Shown one piece after another: positions 1 through 11,991 of a DNA stretch of 64,000 nt (position 1 is the stretch's first letter; each line of letters opens with the position of its first letter). This DNA comes from Solimonas aquatica. Lineage in GTDB: Bacteria; Pseudomonadota; Gammaproteobacteria; Nevskiales; Nevskiaceae. The notes beneath the pieces were generated by a model, which did not search any database, was not told the origin of the DNA, and saw only the letters and a program-made list of their open reading frames with translations. The DNA lies in contig NZ_FOFS01000004.1 of the NCBI RefSeq assembly GCF_900111015.1, forward strand, positions 186,001 through 250,000. Direction: 5' to 3'. Position numbers and translations under genes: made by a program.

Positions 1-2
1 GG

Positions 3-1382
3 CCGCGCAACACGCAGGGCTATTACGGCCTGTACGTGGTGAGCACCGGCTATGACGTCTATGCGCGCCTGCTCTCGCAGGAATTCCGTCTGGCGTCCTC
101 GCTCAACGGCGTGCTCGACTATCAGGTCGGCGTCTACGGCCTGATCGACAACCGTGATTCCAACTTCCGCTACATCTATGGCCGCGACGCCGCGGCGTTC
201 CAGAACAACAACGCCAGCGTCAATCCGGACATCCTCGACGGCGTCGAATACGATCACTTCGGCACCGCGCGCAACAACAGCCTGGCGCCCTTCGGTCAGG
301 CCACCTGGCATGTGACATCGGCCCTGGATCTGACCGCGGGCCTGCGCTACACGCACGAGAAGCGCAAGGGCGGCGACCGCGGCTACAGCTTCGGCGGCGC
401 CCAGAACCTGTCCACCAGCGATCAGGCGCTGCGTGACAAGACGCTGCTCAGCACCGGCGGCACTTTCGATATCTCCGGACAGGAACGCAACGGCACCTGG
501 TCCTGGCTGATCAATCCCTCGTACAAGCTCAATGAGCAGGTGCTGGTCTACGGCTCGGTGGCGCGCGGCGCGAAGTCCGGCGCGGTCAACACCGACACGC
601 GTCCGGTGTATGTCGCCGGCGTGGTGCAGGGCAGCTATCCGGTGATCACCAAGCCGGAAGTGGCGCAGGATTACGAAGTCGGCATCAAGAACACCCTGTT
701 CGACCGCCGCCTGAGCATCAACCTCGGCCTGTACTGGGAGAATATCCACGACTACCAGGGCACCATCACCGACAACACCACTTACAAGAATCCTGATGGC
801 ACGCAGCTGTTCGTGAGCTATCTGGGCAATGTGCCGCAGGTGCGCCTGCGCGGCATCGAGCTGGAGACCGTCTGGGCGCCGCTGCCCAGGCTGAACCTGT
901 TCTTCAACGGCGCGATCACCGAGGCGCAGTACCAGAAGTTCGACAATGCGGCGGCGCCGGCGGATTACGGCTATAGCGGCGGCCCGAAGACCCTGAGCCT
1001 GTCCGGCAAGCAGATCGCGGTCAACAACACCGGCATCTCGCCCTGGAACGTGAACCTCGGCGCCGACTACTCGCATGCCGCCGGCAGCTTCCAGAACAAG
1101 CCCATCGAATGGTTCGGCTATGTCAACGAGTCCGGTCGCGGCCGCACGCGCTACTCCAACCCTTACGAGCAGACCTGGCTCGGACAGCAGACCTACTACG
1201 TGACCAATGCCGGCATCGGCCTGCGCCGCAGCGACGACACCCTGGCCATCACCCTGTATGGCAAGAACGTCTTCGACCAGGAATTCTTCGTGTCCAAGTC
1301 CGCCGGCACCACCAATGCGCCGGCCACCGTGGGCCTGGGCGATCCGCGCACCTACGGCGTGTCGTTCCGCCTGAGCTTCTGA
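3..1382 (+). CDS. TonB-dependent receptor, C-terminal part (5' truncated by window)
   Basis: The frame is open from base 3 and has no start in the window, so this is the C-terminal portion of a longer gene. The protein is an outer-membrane beta-barrel: alternating aromatic and polar strands, conserved barrel segments such as DLTAGLRYTHEKRKGG and a KPEVAQDYEVGIKN strand, and a terminal GVSFRLSF ending in phenylalanine, as outer-membrane barrels do. The plug domain and TonB box would lie upstream. The family imports iron chelates, cobalamin or other scarce ligands using energy from TonB-ExbBD, a set of which is encoded at 8.7-10.7 kb. The substrate cannot be inferred. A small cytochrome gene follows after 7 bp. 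Confidence 0.93.
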   Translation, partial: PRNTQGYYGLYVVSTGYDVYARLLSQEFRLASSLNGVLDYQVGVYGLIDNRDSNFRYIYGRDAAAFQNNNASVNPDILDGVEYDHFGTARNNSLAPFGQATWHVTSALDLTAGLRYTHEKRKGGDRGYSFGGAQNLSTSDQALRDKTLLSTGGTFDISGQERNGTWSWLINPSYKLNEQVLVYGSVARGAKSGAVNTDTRPVYVAGVVQGSYPVITKPEVAQDYEVGIKNTLFDRRLSINLGLYWENIHDYQGTITDNTTYKNPDGTQLFVSYLGNVPQVRLRGIELETVWAPLPRLNLFFNGAITEAQYQKFDNAAAPADYGYSGGPKTLSLSGKQIAVNNTGISPWNVNLGADYSHAAGSFQNKPIEWFGYVNESGRGRTRYSNPYEQTWLGQQTYYVTNAGIGLRRSDDTLAITLYGKNVFDQEFFVSKSAGTTNAPATVGLGDPRTYGVSFRLSF

Positions 1383-1389
1383 TTGACGC

Positions 1390-1785
1390 ATGCGCAAACC
1401 ATGGCGGTACGCGGCGCTGGCGGCAGCCTTGTGCTGCGCCAGCGTCGCCTTCGCGCAACTCGATCTCAGCGATTTCGATGATGATCTGATGCGCAATATG
1501 GACGATGCGACCAAGGACCTGGAACCCGCCATCGCCGCGAAGAATGGCAAGGCGGCGCTGGAGGATTTGGCGATCCTGCAGGACGGCTTCACACAGACCG
1601 AGGCCTATTTCGCGAAGAAGGGCGTGGACGATGCCGTGGGCTATGCCCGCGACCAGCAGGCGCAGGCGCTGGCGCTGGGCCAGCAGCTCGGCGCCAAGGA
1701 CTTCGACGCTGCCGCCGCCACGGCGCGGCGGATTTCGAAGGGCTGCAAGACCTGTCACGACGCCTACAAACCACTGACCAAATAA
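1390..1785 (+). CDS. Cytochrome c'-like monoheme protein, exported
   Basis: This 131-residue protein has a Sec signal peptide (about residues 1-23, ending AFA). A single CxxCH heme site, CKTCH, lies at residues 119-123 close to the C-terminus. A helical body with the heme at the end of the last helix is the architecture of cytochromes c' and c556, which bind heme in the periplasm in a four-helix bundle. The gene starts 7 bp after the receptor and is followed 16 bp later by a peroxiredoxin, so the three may be co-transcribed. A role in handling small gas ligands or electrons next to a peroxide-reducing enzyme is plausible but inferred. Confidence 0.8.
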   Translation: MRKPWRYAALAAALCCASVAFAQLDLSDFDDDLMRNMDDATKDLEPAIAAKNGKAALEDLAILQDGFTQTEAYFAKKGVDDAVGYARDQQAQALALGQQLGAKDFDAAAATARRISKGCKTCHDAYKPLTK

Positions 1786-1801
1786 GCGGGAGATACCCAT
1801 C

Positions 1802-2404
1802 ATGCAGAAACGATTCAGCCCCAGGGCGCTGCTGCTGGCCGCTGCACTGGGCACGATTCTGACGCTGCCGGCGCGGGCCGCGCTGCCGGAAGGCAGTGCA
1901 GCACCGGGCTTCAGCGCACCGGCGGCGCTGGCCGGCAAGACCTTCCAGTTCACCCTCAAGGACGCGCTCAAGCGCGGGCCGGTGGTGGTGTACTTCTATC
2001 CTTCCGCCTACACCGGCGGCTGCAATATCCAGGCGCACAGTTTCTCGGTGAACGCCGACAAGTTCGCGGCGGCCGGTGCCTCGGTGATCGGGGTGTCGCT
2101 GGACAGCATCGAGCGCCTGAAGGATTTCTCCGCCGATCCCGACTACTGCGCCGGCAAGCTGGCCGTGGCCTCGGATGCCGACGGCAGCATCGCGCGCGCC
2201 TTCGAGCTGAACATCCGCGAGGCGCAGGCGGGCAAGAAGGACACGCGCGGCGCCGAGATCACGCATGGCTTTGCCGAGCGCAGCACCTTCATCGTCACGC
2301 CGGATGGCCGCATCGCCGCCACCATCAGCGGCGTGGCGCCGGCCGAGAACGTCGCGCAGGCCTTGGACGTGGTGCAGACGCTGGCCAGCGTGGCAAAGCC
2401 TTAG
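1802..2404 (+). CDS. Exported peroxiredoxin (AhpC/TSA-Bcp type)
   Basis: This 200-residue protein has a signal peptide (about residues 1-26, ending ARA) followed by a thioredoxin-fold peroxiredoxin domain. The active-site segment reads FYPSAYTGGCNIQ, with the peroxidatic cysteine at residue 74 in the position of the family's TxxC. A second cysteine at residue 116 (DPDYC) could act as resolving cysteine. Peroxiredoxins reduce H2O2 and organic peroxides through the cysteine thiol; the signal peptide suggests this one works in the periplasm. It lies between a cytochrome c'-like gene and an RND pump gene on the same strand. Confidence 0.85.
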   Translation: MQKRFSPRALLLAAALGTILTLPARAALPEGSAAPGFSAPAALAGKTFQFTLKDALKRGPVVVYFYPSAYTGGCNIQAHSFSVNADKFAAAGASVIGVSLDSIERLKDFSADPDYCAGKLAVASDADGSIARAFELNIREAQAGKKDTRGAEITHGFAERSTFIVTPDGRIAATISGVAPAENVAQALDVVQTLASVAKP

Positions 2405-2432
2405 GCCCCGGGGCGCGCGAGTCCCCTTGGCC

Positions 2433-5593
<3,161 letters not shown>

Positions 5594-5597
<4 letters not shown>

Positions 5598-6808
5598 GCG
5601 ATGCCGATACCCCTGCCGATTTCCAAGCCCTGCTCGACACAGCGCGCAGTCCTGGCGTCAACGTCTGGGCGACACGCGGCGCGCTGCTGCTGGGCCTGAG
5701 CCTGGCGGCCAGCAGCGGCCTGCGCCTGTGGCTGGATCATCGCGAGCAGCGCGAGCTGGCGGACAGCACGCAGGCTTCGCTGCTGCGCAGCGTGAATCTG
5801 GTGCGGGCCACGCCCGCCCCCGCCGTGCGCAGCGTGCAGCTGCCGGCGACGCTGCGCGGCTATCAGGAGTCGGCGATCTACGCGCGCAGCAGCGCCTATG
5901 TCAGCGCCTGGCACAAGAACATCGGTGAAGCGGTGCGGCGCGGCGAGCTGCTGGCCACGCTCAGCGCGCCCGAGCAGGAACAGGAGCTGGCGCAGGCACG
6001 CGCGGCACGCGAGCAGGTGCGGGCGCGTGTGAACCTGCTGCAAAGCTCGCTGGCGCGCCTAGAGGCACAGCTGGCCATCGGCGCGGTGGCCGCACAGCTG
6101 GCGGACGAGAAGCGCAGCGAGCTGGAGCAGGCCCACGCCGATCTTGCCGCCGCCGATGCCAATATCGCGCGTCTGCAGGCCTTGCTGGCGCAGCTGCGCA
6201 TCGTTGCGCCCTACGATGGCGTGATCACCCGGCGCAGCATCGAAGTCGGCGCGCTGGTCACGCCCGGCAGCGGCGAGCTGTTCGCCATCGCCCAGACCCG
6301 GCCGCTGCGCGCCACGGTCTGGGTGCCGCAGGCTTATGCGCAGAACATCCGCGCCGGTCAGGCCGTACAGCTGCAGCTGCGCGAATTTCCCGAACAGCTT
6401 TTCAGCGCACACATCGAACACGCCTCCGGCGCCATCGACGCCAACACCCGCAGCCGTCAGGTGGACATCCTGCTCGCCAACGAGGACGCTCGACTGTTGC
6501 CGGGCAGTTATGCGCAGGTGCAGATCGAGCTGCGCGACGGGCAGCAGGCGCTGCGCGTGCCGTCCAGCGCGCTGCTCTTCGCTGTCGATGGCCCGCAGCT
6601 GGCGCTGGTCAATGACGAGGCGCGCATCGAGTTTCGCGCCGTGAAACTGGGCCGCGATCTGGGCAAGGAGATTGAAATCATCGCCGGCCTGCGTGCGGAG
6701 GATCGCATCGTCGCCAATCCTTCCGATCTGCTGCAGGCCGGCGAGGCGGTGCAGATTCGCCGCGAAACGCCGGCCACAACGCCCAAGCCTGCACGCGGCG
6801 CTTCGTGA
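5594..6808 (+). CDS. RND efflux periplasmic adaptor (membrane-fusion protein)
   Basis: This 404-residue protein overlaps the pump stop codon by four bases, indicating translational coupling. It has an N-terminal membrane anchor (about residues 30-48), a lipoyl-like half (YQESAIYARSSAYVSAWHKNIGEAVRRGELLATL), a long coiled-coil hairpin rich in Gln, Glu, Ala and Arg, the second lipoyl half with APYDGVITRRSIEVGALV, and a beta-barrel domain. This is the HlyD/AcrA adaptor family, which links the inner-membrane pump to an outer-membrane channel. It ends just before a convergent lipoprotein gene; a GC-rich inverted repeat at about 6,810-6,832 may serve as a weak shared terminator. Confidence 0.9.
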
Positions 6809-6829
6809 GCCGCGAGCCGGGCTGCGGCT

Positions 6830-7402
6830 TCAGGTCCTGGCGCTGGCCGGACTGGGCGCCGGCGGCGCGATCTTGGCCAGCTTGCCGCCTTCTTCCTCAT
6901 AGGTCTGCACGCCCACGGCGCCCACCACCTTGAAGCCGTGCCTGGCGAGCAGATCGCCCACCGCACCGGCGCGGAAGGCGTGATTGGACAGGGTGACGAT
7001 GACGCGCCCCTTGGGAATGAACGCCAGGTAGCGCGCCGGATCGCGCTGGATGTCTTCCGACTGCAGGCTCAGATACACCGGCAGACCGCCGATCTTGCTC
7101 AGCTCGTCGGGGCGTCGCACATCGATCAGCAAGAGGTTCTGCGGCTTGGCCAGCAGCGCATCGAACTGCTTGCGGCTCAGGCGCGGCGTCTTGAACTTGT
7201 AGACCGGCGCGGCCTTGGGCGGCGTCTGCACGGCGACGCTGGCTGCCGGCGGCGGCGCCACCGGTGCGGCCTGCACCGGCGCGGCGACGGGTGCTGCAGG
7301 TGGCGGCGCCACCGCGACGCTCTGCGCAGGCTGCTGCGCGCAGGCGCCGATCAGCGTCACAGACAGCAGCAGCGCGGGGGATACGAGTCGGTTCGAAGTC
7401 AT
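6830..7402 (-). CDS. Lipoprotein with rhodanese-like domain lacking the catalytic Cys
   Basis: This 190-residue protein starts with a lipoprotein signal (LIGAC lipobox near residue 21), followed by a Pro/Ala/Val-rich linker of about 45 residues and then a rhodanese-type fold: a DVRRPDE strand-turn and a second conserved strand VIVTLSNHAFRAGAVGDLL. In active rhodaneses the latter loop starts with the persulfide-forming cysteine; here the position is serine (TLSNHAFR), so sulfurtransferase activity is unlikely. It probably acts as a binding or structural domain anchored to a membrane. It lies between the convergent adaptor gene and the sigma-54 activator gene on the same strand, about 30 bp downstream of the latter. 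Confidence 0.72.
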   Translation of the reverse strand: MTSNRLVSPALLLSVTLIGACAQQPAQSVAVAPPPAAPVAAPVQAAPVAPPPAASVAVQTPPKAAPVYKFKTPRLSRKQFDALLAKPQNLLLIDVRRPDELSKIGGLPVYLSLQSEDIQRDPARYLAFIPKGRVIVTLSNHAFRAGAVGDLLARHGFKVVGAVGVQTYEEEGGKLAKIAPPAPSPASART

Positions 7403-7432
7403 GGTGTCCGGTTCTAAAAAAAAGCGGCGCGA

Positions 7433-8569
7433 TCAGCCTGCGCTGAGTGCGCGCCAGGAGGGAGAATCGTCGTCCTCGGCATCACCGCCCTCGCCGGGCT
7501 TGTCACCGAGATAGCCATGCTTCTTGAGCAGGGTGCGCAGCACGCTGCGCGACAGGCCGAGCACGGCGGCGGCCCGCACCTGGTTGTAGCGGCTGTGCCG
7601 ATAGGCTTCATCGACGATCAGGCGCTCCAGTTCGTTGAACAGATTGTCGCTGGGCGCATCGAGCAGGCAGCGCACCGCCTTGCCGATCTGTTCGCGCGGC
7701 GCCACGCAGGGATCGCTGTCCGCGCCCTGGCGACCCGCCAGGACCACCACGCCATTGAGCTTGAGATGCTCCGGCCGCAGCTCGCTGGCGCCCGCCACCA
7801 GCATCGCGAAGTGCATGACGTTTTCCACTTCGCGGATATTGCCGGGCCAGGCATATTCCTGAAGCGCGCGGCAGGCGGCATCGGAGATCACCGGACGCGG
7901 CCGCTTGAGGCGCTGGCTGTAGTGCGCCACGAAGTGCTGCGCCAGCGGCAGGATGTCCTTGGGCCGCTCCCGCAGCGGCGGCAGACGCAGCTGCGCGACG
8001 TTGAGACGGTAGAACAGATCGGCGCGGAACAGGCCCGCCGCCACCGCGTCGCGCAAATCGACATTGGTGGCGGCCACCAGGCGGATGTCGACGGGAATGG
8101 TCCTGCGTGAACCCACGCGCACCACCTCGCGTTCCTGCAGCACCCGCAGCAGCTTCACCTGCAAGGCCAGCGGCAGATCGCCGATCTCGTCGAGAAACAG
8201 CGTGCCGCCGTTGGCGGATTCGAACCAGCCTTCGCGACGCGAGGTGGCGCCGGTGAACGCGCCCTGCTCGTGTCCGAACAGCTCGCTCTCCGCCAGCTGC
8301 TCGCTGATCGCGCCGCAGTTCACCGCCACGAACGGACCCTTGCGTCCGCTCAGCTCGTGGATATGACGTGCCAGCAACTCCTTGCCGGTACCGGTCTCGC
8401 CGATCACCAGCACCGGCGCTTCGCTGGGCGCCACGCGCTCCAGATACTCGTGAATCTGCACCGATACCGGATCGGCGAACACCAGGGCCTTGGCCCGGAT
8501 GGTGATCTGTTCCGCGTTCACGCCATGCAGCTGCAGCACACTGCCTTCGCGATGTTGTCCTTCACGCAT
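7433..8569 (-). CDS. Sigma-54-dependent transcriptional activator (no receiver domain)
   Basis: The AAA+ domain has Walker A GETGTGKE, the sigma-54 contact loop GAFTGA, Walker [13 protein letters not shown] and the arginine-rich [21 protein letters not shown] block. The C-terminus is a Fis-type helix-turn-helix ([24 protein letters not shown]). There is no response-regulator or PAS/GAF domain; only about 30 residues precede the AAA+ core, as in PspF-like proteins, so it may be controlled by a partner protein. The open frame continues upstream to 8605, but ATG at 8569 has a strong Shine-Dalgarno (GGGAGAA) a few bases ahead and is preferred. I see no convincing -24/-12 element nearby. Confidence 0.88.
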   Translation of the reverse strand: MREGQHREGSVLQLHGVNAEQITIRAKALVFADPVSVQIHEYLERVAPSEAPVLVIGETGTGKELLARHIHELSGRKGPFVAVNCGAISEQLAESELFGHEQGAFTGATSRREGWFESANGGTLFLDEIGDLPLALQVKLLRVLQEREVVRVGSRRTIPVDIRLVAATNVDLRDAVAAGLFRADLFYRLNVAQLRLPPLRERPKDILPLAQHFVAHYSQRLKRPRPVISDAACRALQEYAWPGNIREVENVMHFAMLVAGASELRPEHLKLNGVVVLAGRQGADSDPCVAPREQIGKAVRCLLDAPSDNLFNELERLIVDEAYRHSRYNQVRAAAVLGLSRSVLRTLLKKHGYLGDKPGEGGDAEDDDSPSWRALSAG

Positions 8570-8749
8570 CTTGTTCTCCCTGAAGCAGACGCGGATTGAG
8601 GCCACGCTGTCAGAAAGACTCTATGAAGAATCGTCGATGCCGCCCAATACTTTGAATGACTAACCTTATTGTGCGTGCAGCAGTGGCCTGCCCCATCGCG
8701 ATCCGCTGATCGTGACTGACTTCCGACATCGCCGCGCCTCCGGTCACAG

Positions 8750-9154
8750 TCACTGCTGCGCGGTGAGCACCGACAGATGCGTGATGCCGGCGTGCTCGAT
8801 GGCCGCCATGGTCTTGGCCACGGGTCCATAGGGTGCGGTCTCATCGCCCTGCAGCTGCAGCGCGACATCGGGGCGCGCGGCCTTGAGTGCGAGGAGTTCG
8901 CGCTCCAGTGACTCGACCGGCACCTGCCGGCGGTCCAGCCAGACGCGACTGTCCTTGTCCACGCTCACGGTCACCGGCTTGTCCAGATCCGGCGGCGTGG
9001 TCTGCACGGTCTTGGGCAGGCTGATGTGCACGGCGTTGTTGATCACCGGGATGGTGACGATGAAGGCCACCAGCAAGACCAGCATCACGTCCACCAGCGG
9101 TGTGATGTTGATCTCGCTCAGCGCTTCCTCGCTGTCCTGCGTCGAGAAGGCCAT
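8750..9154 (-). CDS. exbD: ExbD/TolR-type biopolymer transport protein
   Basis: This 134-residue protein has the canonical N-terminus EINITPLVDVMLVLLVAFIVTIP, including the membrane aspartate (about residue 22) used in proton movement, followed by a periplasmic domain. It works with ExbB and TonB to transmit the proton gradient to outer-membrane receptors. The start codon overlaps the exbB stop by one base and the gene is last in the minus-strand tonB-exbB-exbD operon. Two TonB-dependent receptors occur elsewhere in this window. Confidence 0.9.
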   Translation of the reverse strand: MAFSTQDSEEALSEINITPLVDVMLVLLVAFIVTIPVINNAVHISLPKTVQTTPPDLDKPVTVSVDKDSRVWLDRRQVPVESLERELLALKAARPDVALQLQGDETAPYGPVAKTMAAIEHAGITHLSVLTAQQ

Positions 9155-9906
9155 CAGGCGTACGCCCCCTGCGCGTTGACCGCAGCGGCGCCGCGCGTCT
9201 CAGGGGCCGCTGCGGCGCTCTGCGCACCACGGCTGTTGTTGGACTTCGGCGGCAGCTGCACGCGAAAGCCCGCACGCTGCGAGAGATTGAGAAAGTCGTG
9301 CGCAAAATCGTCGAGGTCGGCCACGATCAGCTTGAGCTTGCGCAGGAAGTAGTTGTAGCCGAGCACCGCCGGCACCGCCGTGGCGATGCCGAAGCCCGTG
9401 GCGATCAGCGCTTCACCGATAGGCCCGGCGACGGCTTCCAGCGAAACCTGCCCGGAGCTGCCGATGTGGGTCAGCGCATTCATGATGCCCCACACGGTGC
9501 CGAACAGACCGACGAAGGGCGAGGTGCTGCCGATGCTGGCCAGCACCGACAAGCCGCTCTCCAGCGTGCGGCGCTCGCCGTGAATCTGCCGGCGCAGCTG
9601 ACGTTCGAGCAGATCGCGGCGGTCCCAGGCGTGTTCCAGATCGGCATGCTGCTCGCTGCTTTCGCCCAGCGCCTTGAAGCCGGCTCCGGCCAGACGCGCC
9701 ACCGCACCGATGCTGTGATCGAGTTCGGCGGCGGCCTGATTGAGATCGCTCGCCGCCCAGAAGGCTTGCTGGTAACGGCGGTTGCCGCGCCGCAGTCGCC
9801 AGTACTGCACACCCTTGGCGGCAATCAGCGTCCAGGTCGCGGCGGAGAATGCGCCCAGCGCCCAGAGCGTGGCCGGTACGGCCGGAATGGAGGAGGTGTC
9901 GATCAT
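9154..9906 (-). CDS. exbB: ExbB/MotA/TolQ-type proton channel protein
   Basis: This 250-residue protein has three predicted membrane segments: an N-terminal one (about residues 11-32) and two in the family's conserved block, LASIGSTSPFVGLFGTVWGIMNAL and GPIGEALIATGFGIATAVPAVLGYNYF. These match ExbB/TolQ, which forms the pentameric channel around an ExbD dimer. The start has a good ribosome site (GAAGGAAG). It lies 60 bp downstream of tonB and overlaps exbD by one base, so the three are one operon. Confidence 0.9.
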   Translation of the reverse strand: MIDTSSIPAVPATLWALGAFSAATWTLIAAKGVQYWRLRRGNRRYQQAFWAASDLNQAAAELDHSIGAVARLAGAGFKALGESSEQHADLEHAWDRRDLLERQLRRQIHGERRTLESGLSVLASIGSTSPFVGLFGTVWGIMNALTHIGSSGQVSLEAVAGPIGEALIATGFGIATAVPAVLGYNYFLRKLKLIVADLDDFAHDFLNLSQRAGFRVQLPPKSNNSRGAQSAAAAPETRGAAAVNAQGAYA

Positions 9907-9966
9907 CTTGCTTCCTTCAAATAAAGAATCGTCTGTGAATCGGAATGCGGCAAACGGCGCAAGCCT

Positions 9967-10704
9967 TCAACCCGAGACTGCGAAGTCGATGGGCACGGTC
10001 ACCCAGCCATCGACCGGCGTGCTGCCGCGCTTGGCCGGCGTGAACGACCACTGCTTCACCGCGTTCAGCGCCGAGTCGTCCAGCACCTTGTGCCCGCTGG
10101 ACTGCTTGATCTCGACGAGGTCGGGATGACCGTCGGCGAGCACATGCACCTTGAGCAGCACGCTGCCTTCCCAGCCCATGCGCGCGGCCATCGCCGGATA
10201 TGCAGGCGCGGGATTGTTGAGATAGCCGGCGCGACCGACGGGCGCGGTGAGCGGCTCTGGCGCCGGTGGCGGCGGCGGTGGCTCCACGGCGGCCACCGGC
10301 TCGCCGGCGGCTACCGGTTCGCTGGACACCGTCGGCGTGGCTACGGGCAGTGGCGGTGGCGGCGTTTCGCTCCTGGGCTTGGGCGGCGGCTTGGGTGGCT
10401 CCTGCAGCTTGGGCTCCGGCGGCTTGGGCTGCGTGAATTCCAGTTGCACCAGGTGCTTCTTGATCTTCGCGCGCGCGTCCTGCGCCTGGCTCAGATAAAT
10501 GCCGAGCAGCACATGCGCGAACACCGCCACGGCGGCGATCAGCGGCAAGGCCTTGCGCTTGCGCGGCGGCGCGAGTTCATCCTGCGCGCTGCGCACTTGC
10601 GACAGGGGGATCGCCACCAGCGGCGGCGTCAGCGGTGGCGAGGGCAGATGACGGCGGCGACGCCAGCCGTAATCCTCGGAATCATGATCGGCGAAACTGC
10701 TCAC
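9967..10704 (-). CDS. tonB: TonB-family energy transducer
   Basis: The protein has a cytoplasmic N-terminus, a single membrane anchor (ALPLIAAVAVFAHVLLGIYLSQ), a long Pro/Lys/Glu-rich spacer (KPPEPKLQEPPKPPPKPR and later polyproline), and a C-terminal TonB domain with the typical YPAMAARMGWEGSVLLKVHVLADG and a final VKQWSFTPAKRG...VTVPIDF. It couples the ExbBD motor to outer-membrane receptors. The frame is open to a TTG at 10740 and also offers GTG at 10704. Neither has a clear ribosome site, so the start is uncertain by 12 residues. It is the first gene of tonB-exbB-exbD. Confidence 0.88.
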   Translation of the reverse strand: MSSFADHDSEDYGWRRRRHLPSPPLTPPLVAIPLSQVRSAQDELAPPRKRKALPLIAAVAVFAHVLLGIYLSQAQDARAKIKKHLVQLEFTQPKPPEPKLQEPPKPPPKPRSETPPPPLPVATPTVSSEPVAAGEPVAAVEPPPPPPAPEPLTAPVGRAGYLNNPAPAYPAMAARMGWEGSVLLKVHVLADGHPDLVEIKQSSGHKVLDDSALNAVKQWSFTPAKRGSTPVDGWVTVPIDFAVSG

Positions 10705-11029
10705 GGTGCGAACCAATGCTCGAAAGATGCTTGGGAGCAAGGTTCAGAGCAGCAAGCGTGCCAGCTGCGCGATCGCTTCAAACGCCTGATGTCATGCGCG
10801 TTTTTTGCGGGTCATGACGCCGCGCCGCAGCGACGGAGAAAGTTCTGTCGAGATTTGCGCAGCGAACAGCTGCAGTCTGCGGAGATTTACACAGCGAGGA
10901 TGCAAAAGCTCATCCATGACCTTTTTGCATCCCGCTTCAAAGCAGCGCGGCTTTGCCACGCTTCCCGGAGGCCGCGTGAAGACAGGGCTGGCATCCGCCC
11001 GCCAGCCCATGTCTTGCACCTCAGAGGCG
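10705..11029. other. Intergenic stretch upstream of tonB
   Basis: About 325 bases between tonB and the alpha-CTD-like gene. The open frames here read as shadows with no ribosome sites or recognisable protein features. It presumably holds the tonB promoter. I looked for a Fur-box-like palindrome and saw none that was convincing. Confidence 0.4.
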
Positions 11030-11293
11030 CTAGAAAAGCACCTGCAGCTGCAGGCTGGCTGCGGCTGTGCGGCGCGGCTTGGCGGACAGCCAGCGCAACA
11101 GATCATCCAGCGAATGCTCGCCGAGATTGTTGATGCGCCGCAGGCGCCGCAGCGGCGTGGCCTCCACCTGCTCGCGCGAGGTGAAGCCATGCGCGCGCAG
11201 GGCATTGGCGGTGCGCGTCTTCAGACCGCGCGTCCAGTCGCTGGCGGTGCCACGGCGCGCGAGCCCGGCATCAGTCTTCTCAGCGACACTCAT
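11030..11293 (-). CDS. Small protein resembling RNA polymerase alpha-subunit C-terminal domain
   Basis: This protein has 87 residues. Residues about 20-70 (LKTRTANALRAHGF...QVEATPLRRLRRINNLGEHSLDDLLRWL) follow the alpha-CTD pattern of helices: L..RTAN.L...G, a Q.E.T...L..I.NLG turn and S.D.L...L, including the helix-hairpin-helix NLG. In RpoA this domain contacts UP-element DNA and activators, but the rest of RpoA is absent. A 40-codon open frame with a good ribosome site overlaps its start. The resemblance is by eye, and a generic helix-hairpin-helix protein remains possible. Confidence 0.6.
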   Translation of the reverse strand: MSVAEKTDAGLARRGTASDWTRGLKTRTANALRAHGFTSREQVEATPLRRLRRINNLGEHSLDDLLRWLSAKPRRTAAASLQLQVLF

Positions 11294-11402
11294 GGCGCGA
11301 GGCTCCGTCGATGAGTGTCAGAACGCCGGCAGCAGGCCGGCCCCAGGCAAAAGCAAACGAAGTGCAGCGGCACCGGGCCGCCGGCATGACAAACGGGATC
11401 AT
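11280..11402 (-). CDS. Possible 40-aa peptide overlapping the alpha-CTD-like gene
   Basis: An open frame from ATG at 11402 has a good ribosome site (AGGAGA about 7 bases upstream) and ends in TGA inside the first codons of the next gene, overlapping by 14 bases in a different frame. The product is 40 residues with a CRC motif and no recognisable domain. The ribosome site and coupled overlap suggest it may be translated, perhaps as a leader controlling the downstream gene. No homology is recognised. Confidence 0.35.
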   Translation of the reverse strand: MIPFVMPAARCRCTSFAFAWGRPAAGVLTLIDGASRHECR

Positions 11403-11492
11403 GGTTTGAGTCTCCTGGCCGCGTCACGACGCGGCCGCAAGCCTTCAAGATGGCGGCGTCGAAGGACACCGCCGCTCAATGCGGACGAGGCT

Positions 11493-11882
11493 TCAGGAGG
11501 ACTGCGGTGGCCCGCGTGCGGGTGGAGGCGCGCCCAGCGAGGCGCGCTGGGCGGGAATGACGGCGGCCGGAAGCGTTTCGAGCCCGGCCGCGCGCAGAAT
11601 CAGGGTGAAGGCTACCGGCGGCAGCGCCGCAGCCGTCGAGGGCACCCCGCAATGTGTGCAGTCCTGCGCCGACGGGTTGTGCGGGGCCTGCTGATCCAGC
11701 AGCAGGCGAATCTCGGCAGGGAGCTGCGCCAGCTGCGCGGCATACGCCGGCGAGCTTCCGCACCAGCTGCCGGTCCCATCGGCGCCACGCGCCATGGTGG
11801 CATGCGCCACCGGCAGCCACAGCTGCGCCAGCCAGGCCAGCACGGCAAGCAGCAGCTGCAGACGGTGAAAGCGTCGGGACAT
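11493..11882 (-). CDS. DUF2946-type exported protein
   Basis: Starting at ATG 11882 the protein has 129 residues with an N-terminal hydrophobic signal (LQLLLAVLAWLAQLWLPVAHA) and a CTHCG motif about two-thirds along, followed by a second hydrophobic stretch. Signal, CxxC and C-terminal hydrophobic segment match the DUF2946 family, often found near metal-related and TonB-dependent genes. The function is unknown; the CxxC could bind copper or another metal. The frame stays open upstream through the tRNA remnant, but those residues do not look coding. Confidence 0.6.
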   Translation of the reverse strand: MSRRFHRLQLLLAVLAWLAQLWLPVAHATMARGADGTGSWCGSSPAYAAQLAQLPAEIRLLLDQQAPHNPSAQDCTHCGVPSTAAALPPVAFTLILRAAGLETLPAAVIPAQRASLGAPPPARGPPQSS

Positions 11883-11947
11883 GAGGCCGGTATTTTTACT
11901 GATTTTCCGGAAAGCTGCCTGCTGCCGCCGCCAGAAAGCCGCCCAAC

Positions 11948-11971
11948 AAAAAACCGCGCAAGAAGCGCGGT
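11948..11971 (-). terminator. Intrinsic terminator of the interrupted tRNA-Ala
   Basis: On the minus strand this is a 7-bp perfect stem (ACCGCGC/GCGCGGT) with a 5-base loop and a run of six T. It lies about 20 bases past the CCA end of the tRNA-Ala 3' half at 11,992-12,036. It marks this side as the original downstream flank of the host tRNA gene. Confidence 0.8.
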
Positions 11972-11991
11972 CCTTTGAACAGCTTGTCGAA

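Noticed and set aside
2265-2432. N-terminal extension of the RND pump
   Set aside because: It lies within the peroxiredoxin gene in another frame and is Arg/Pro-rich; ATG 2,433 gives a standard RND start.
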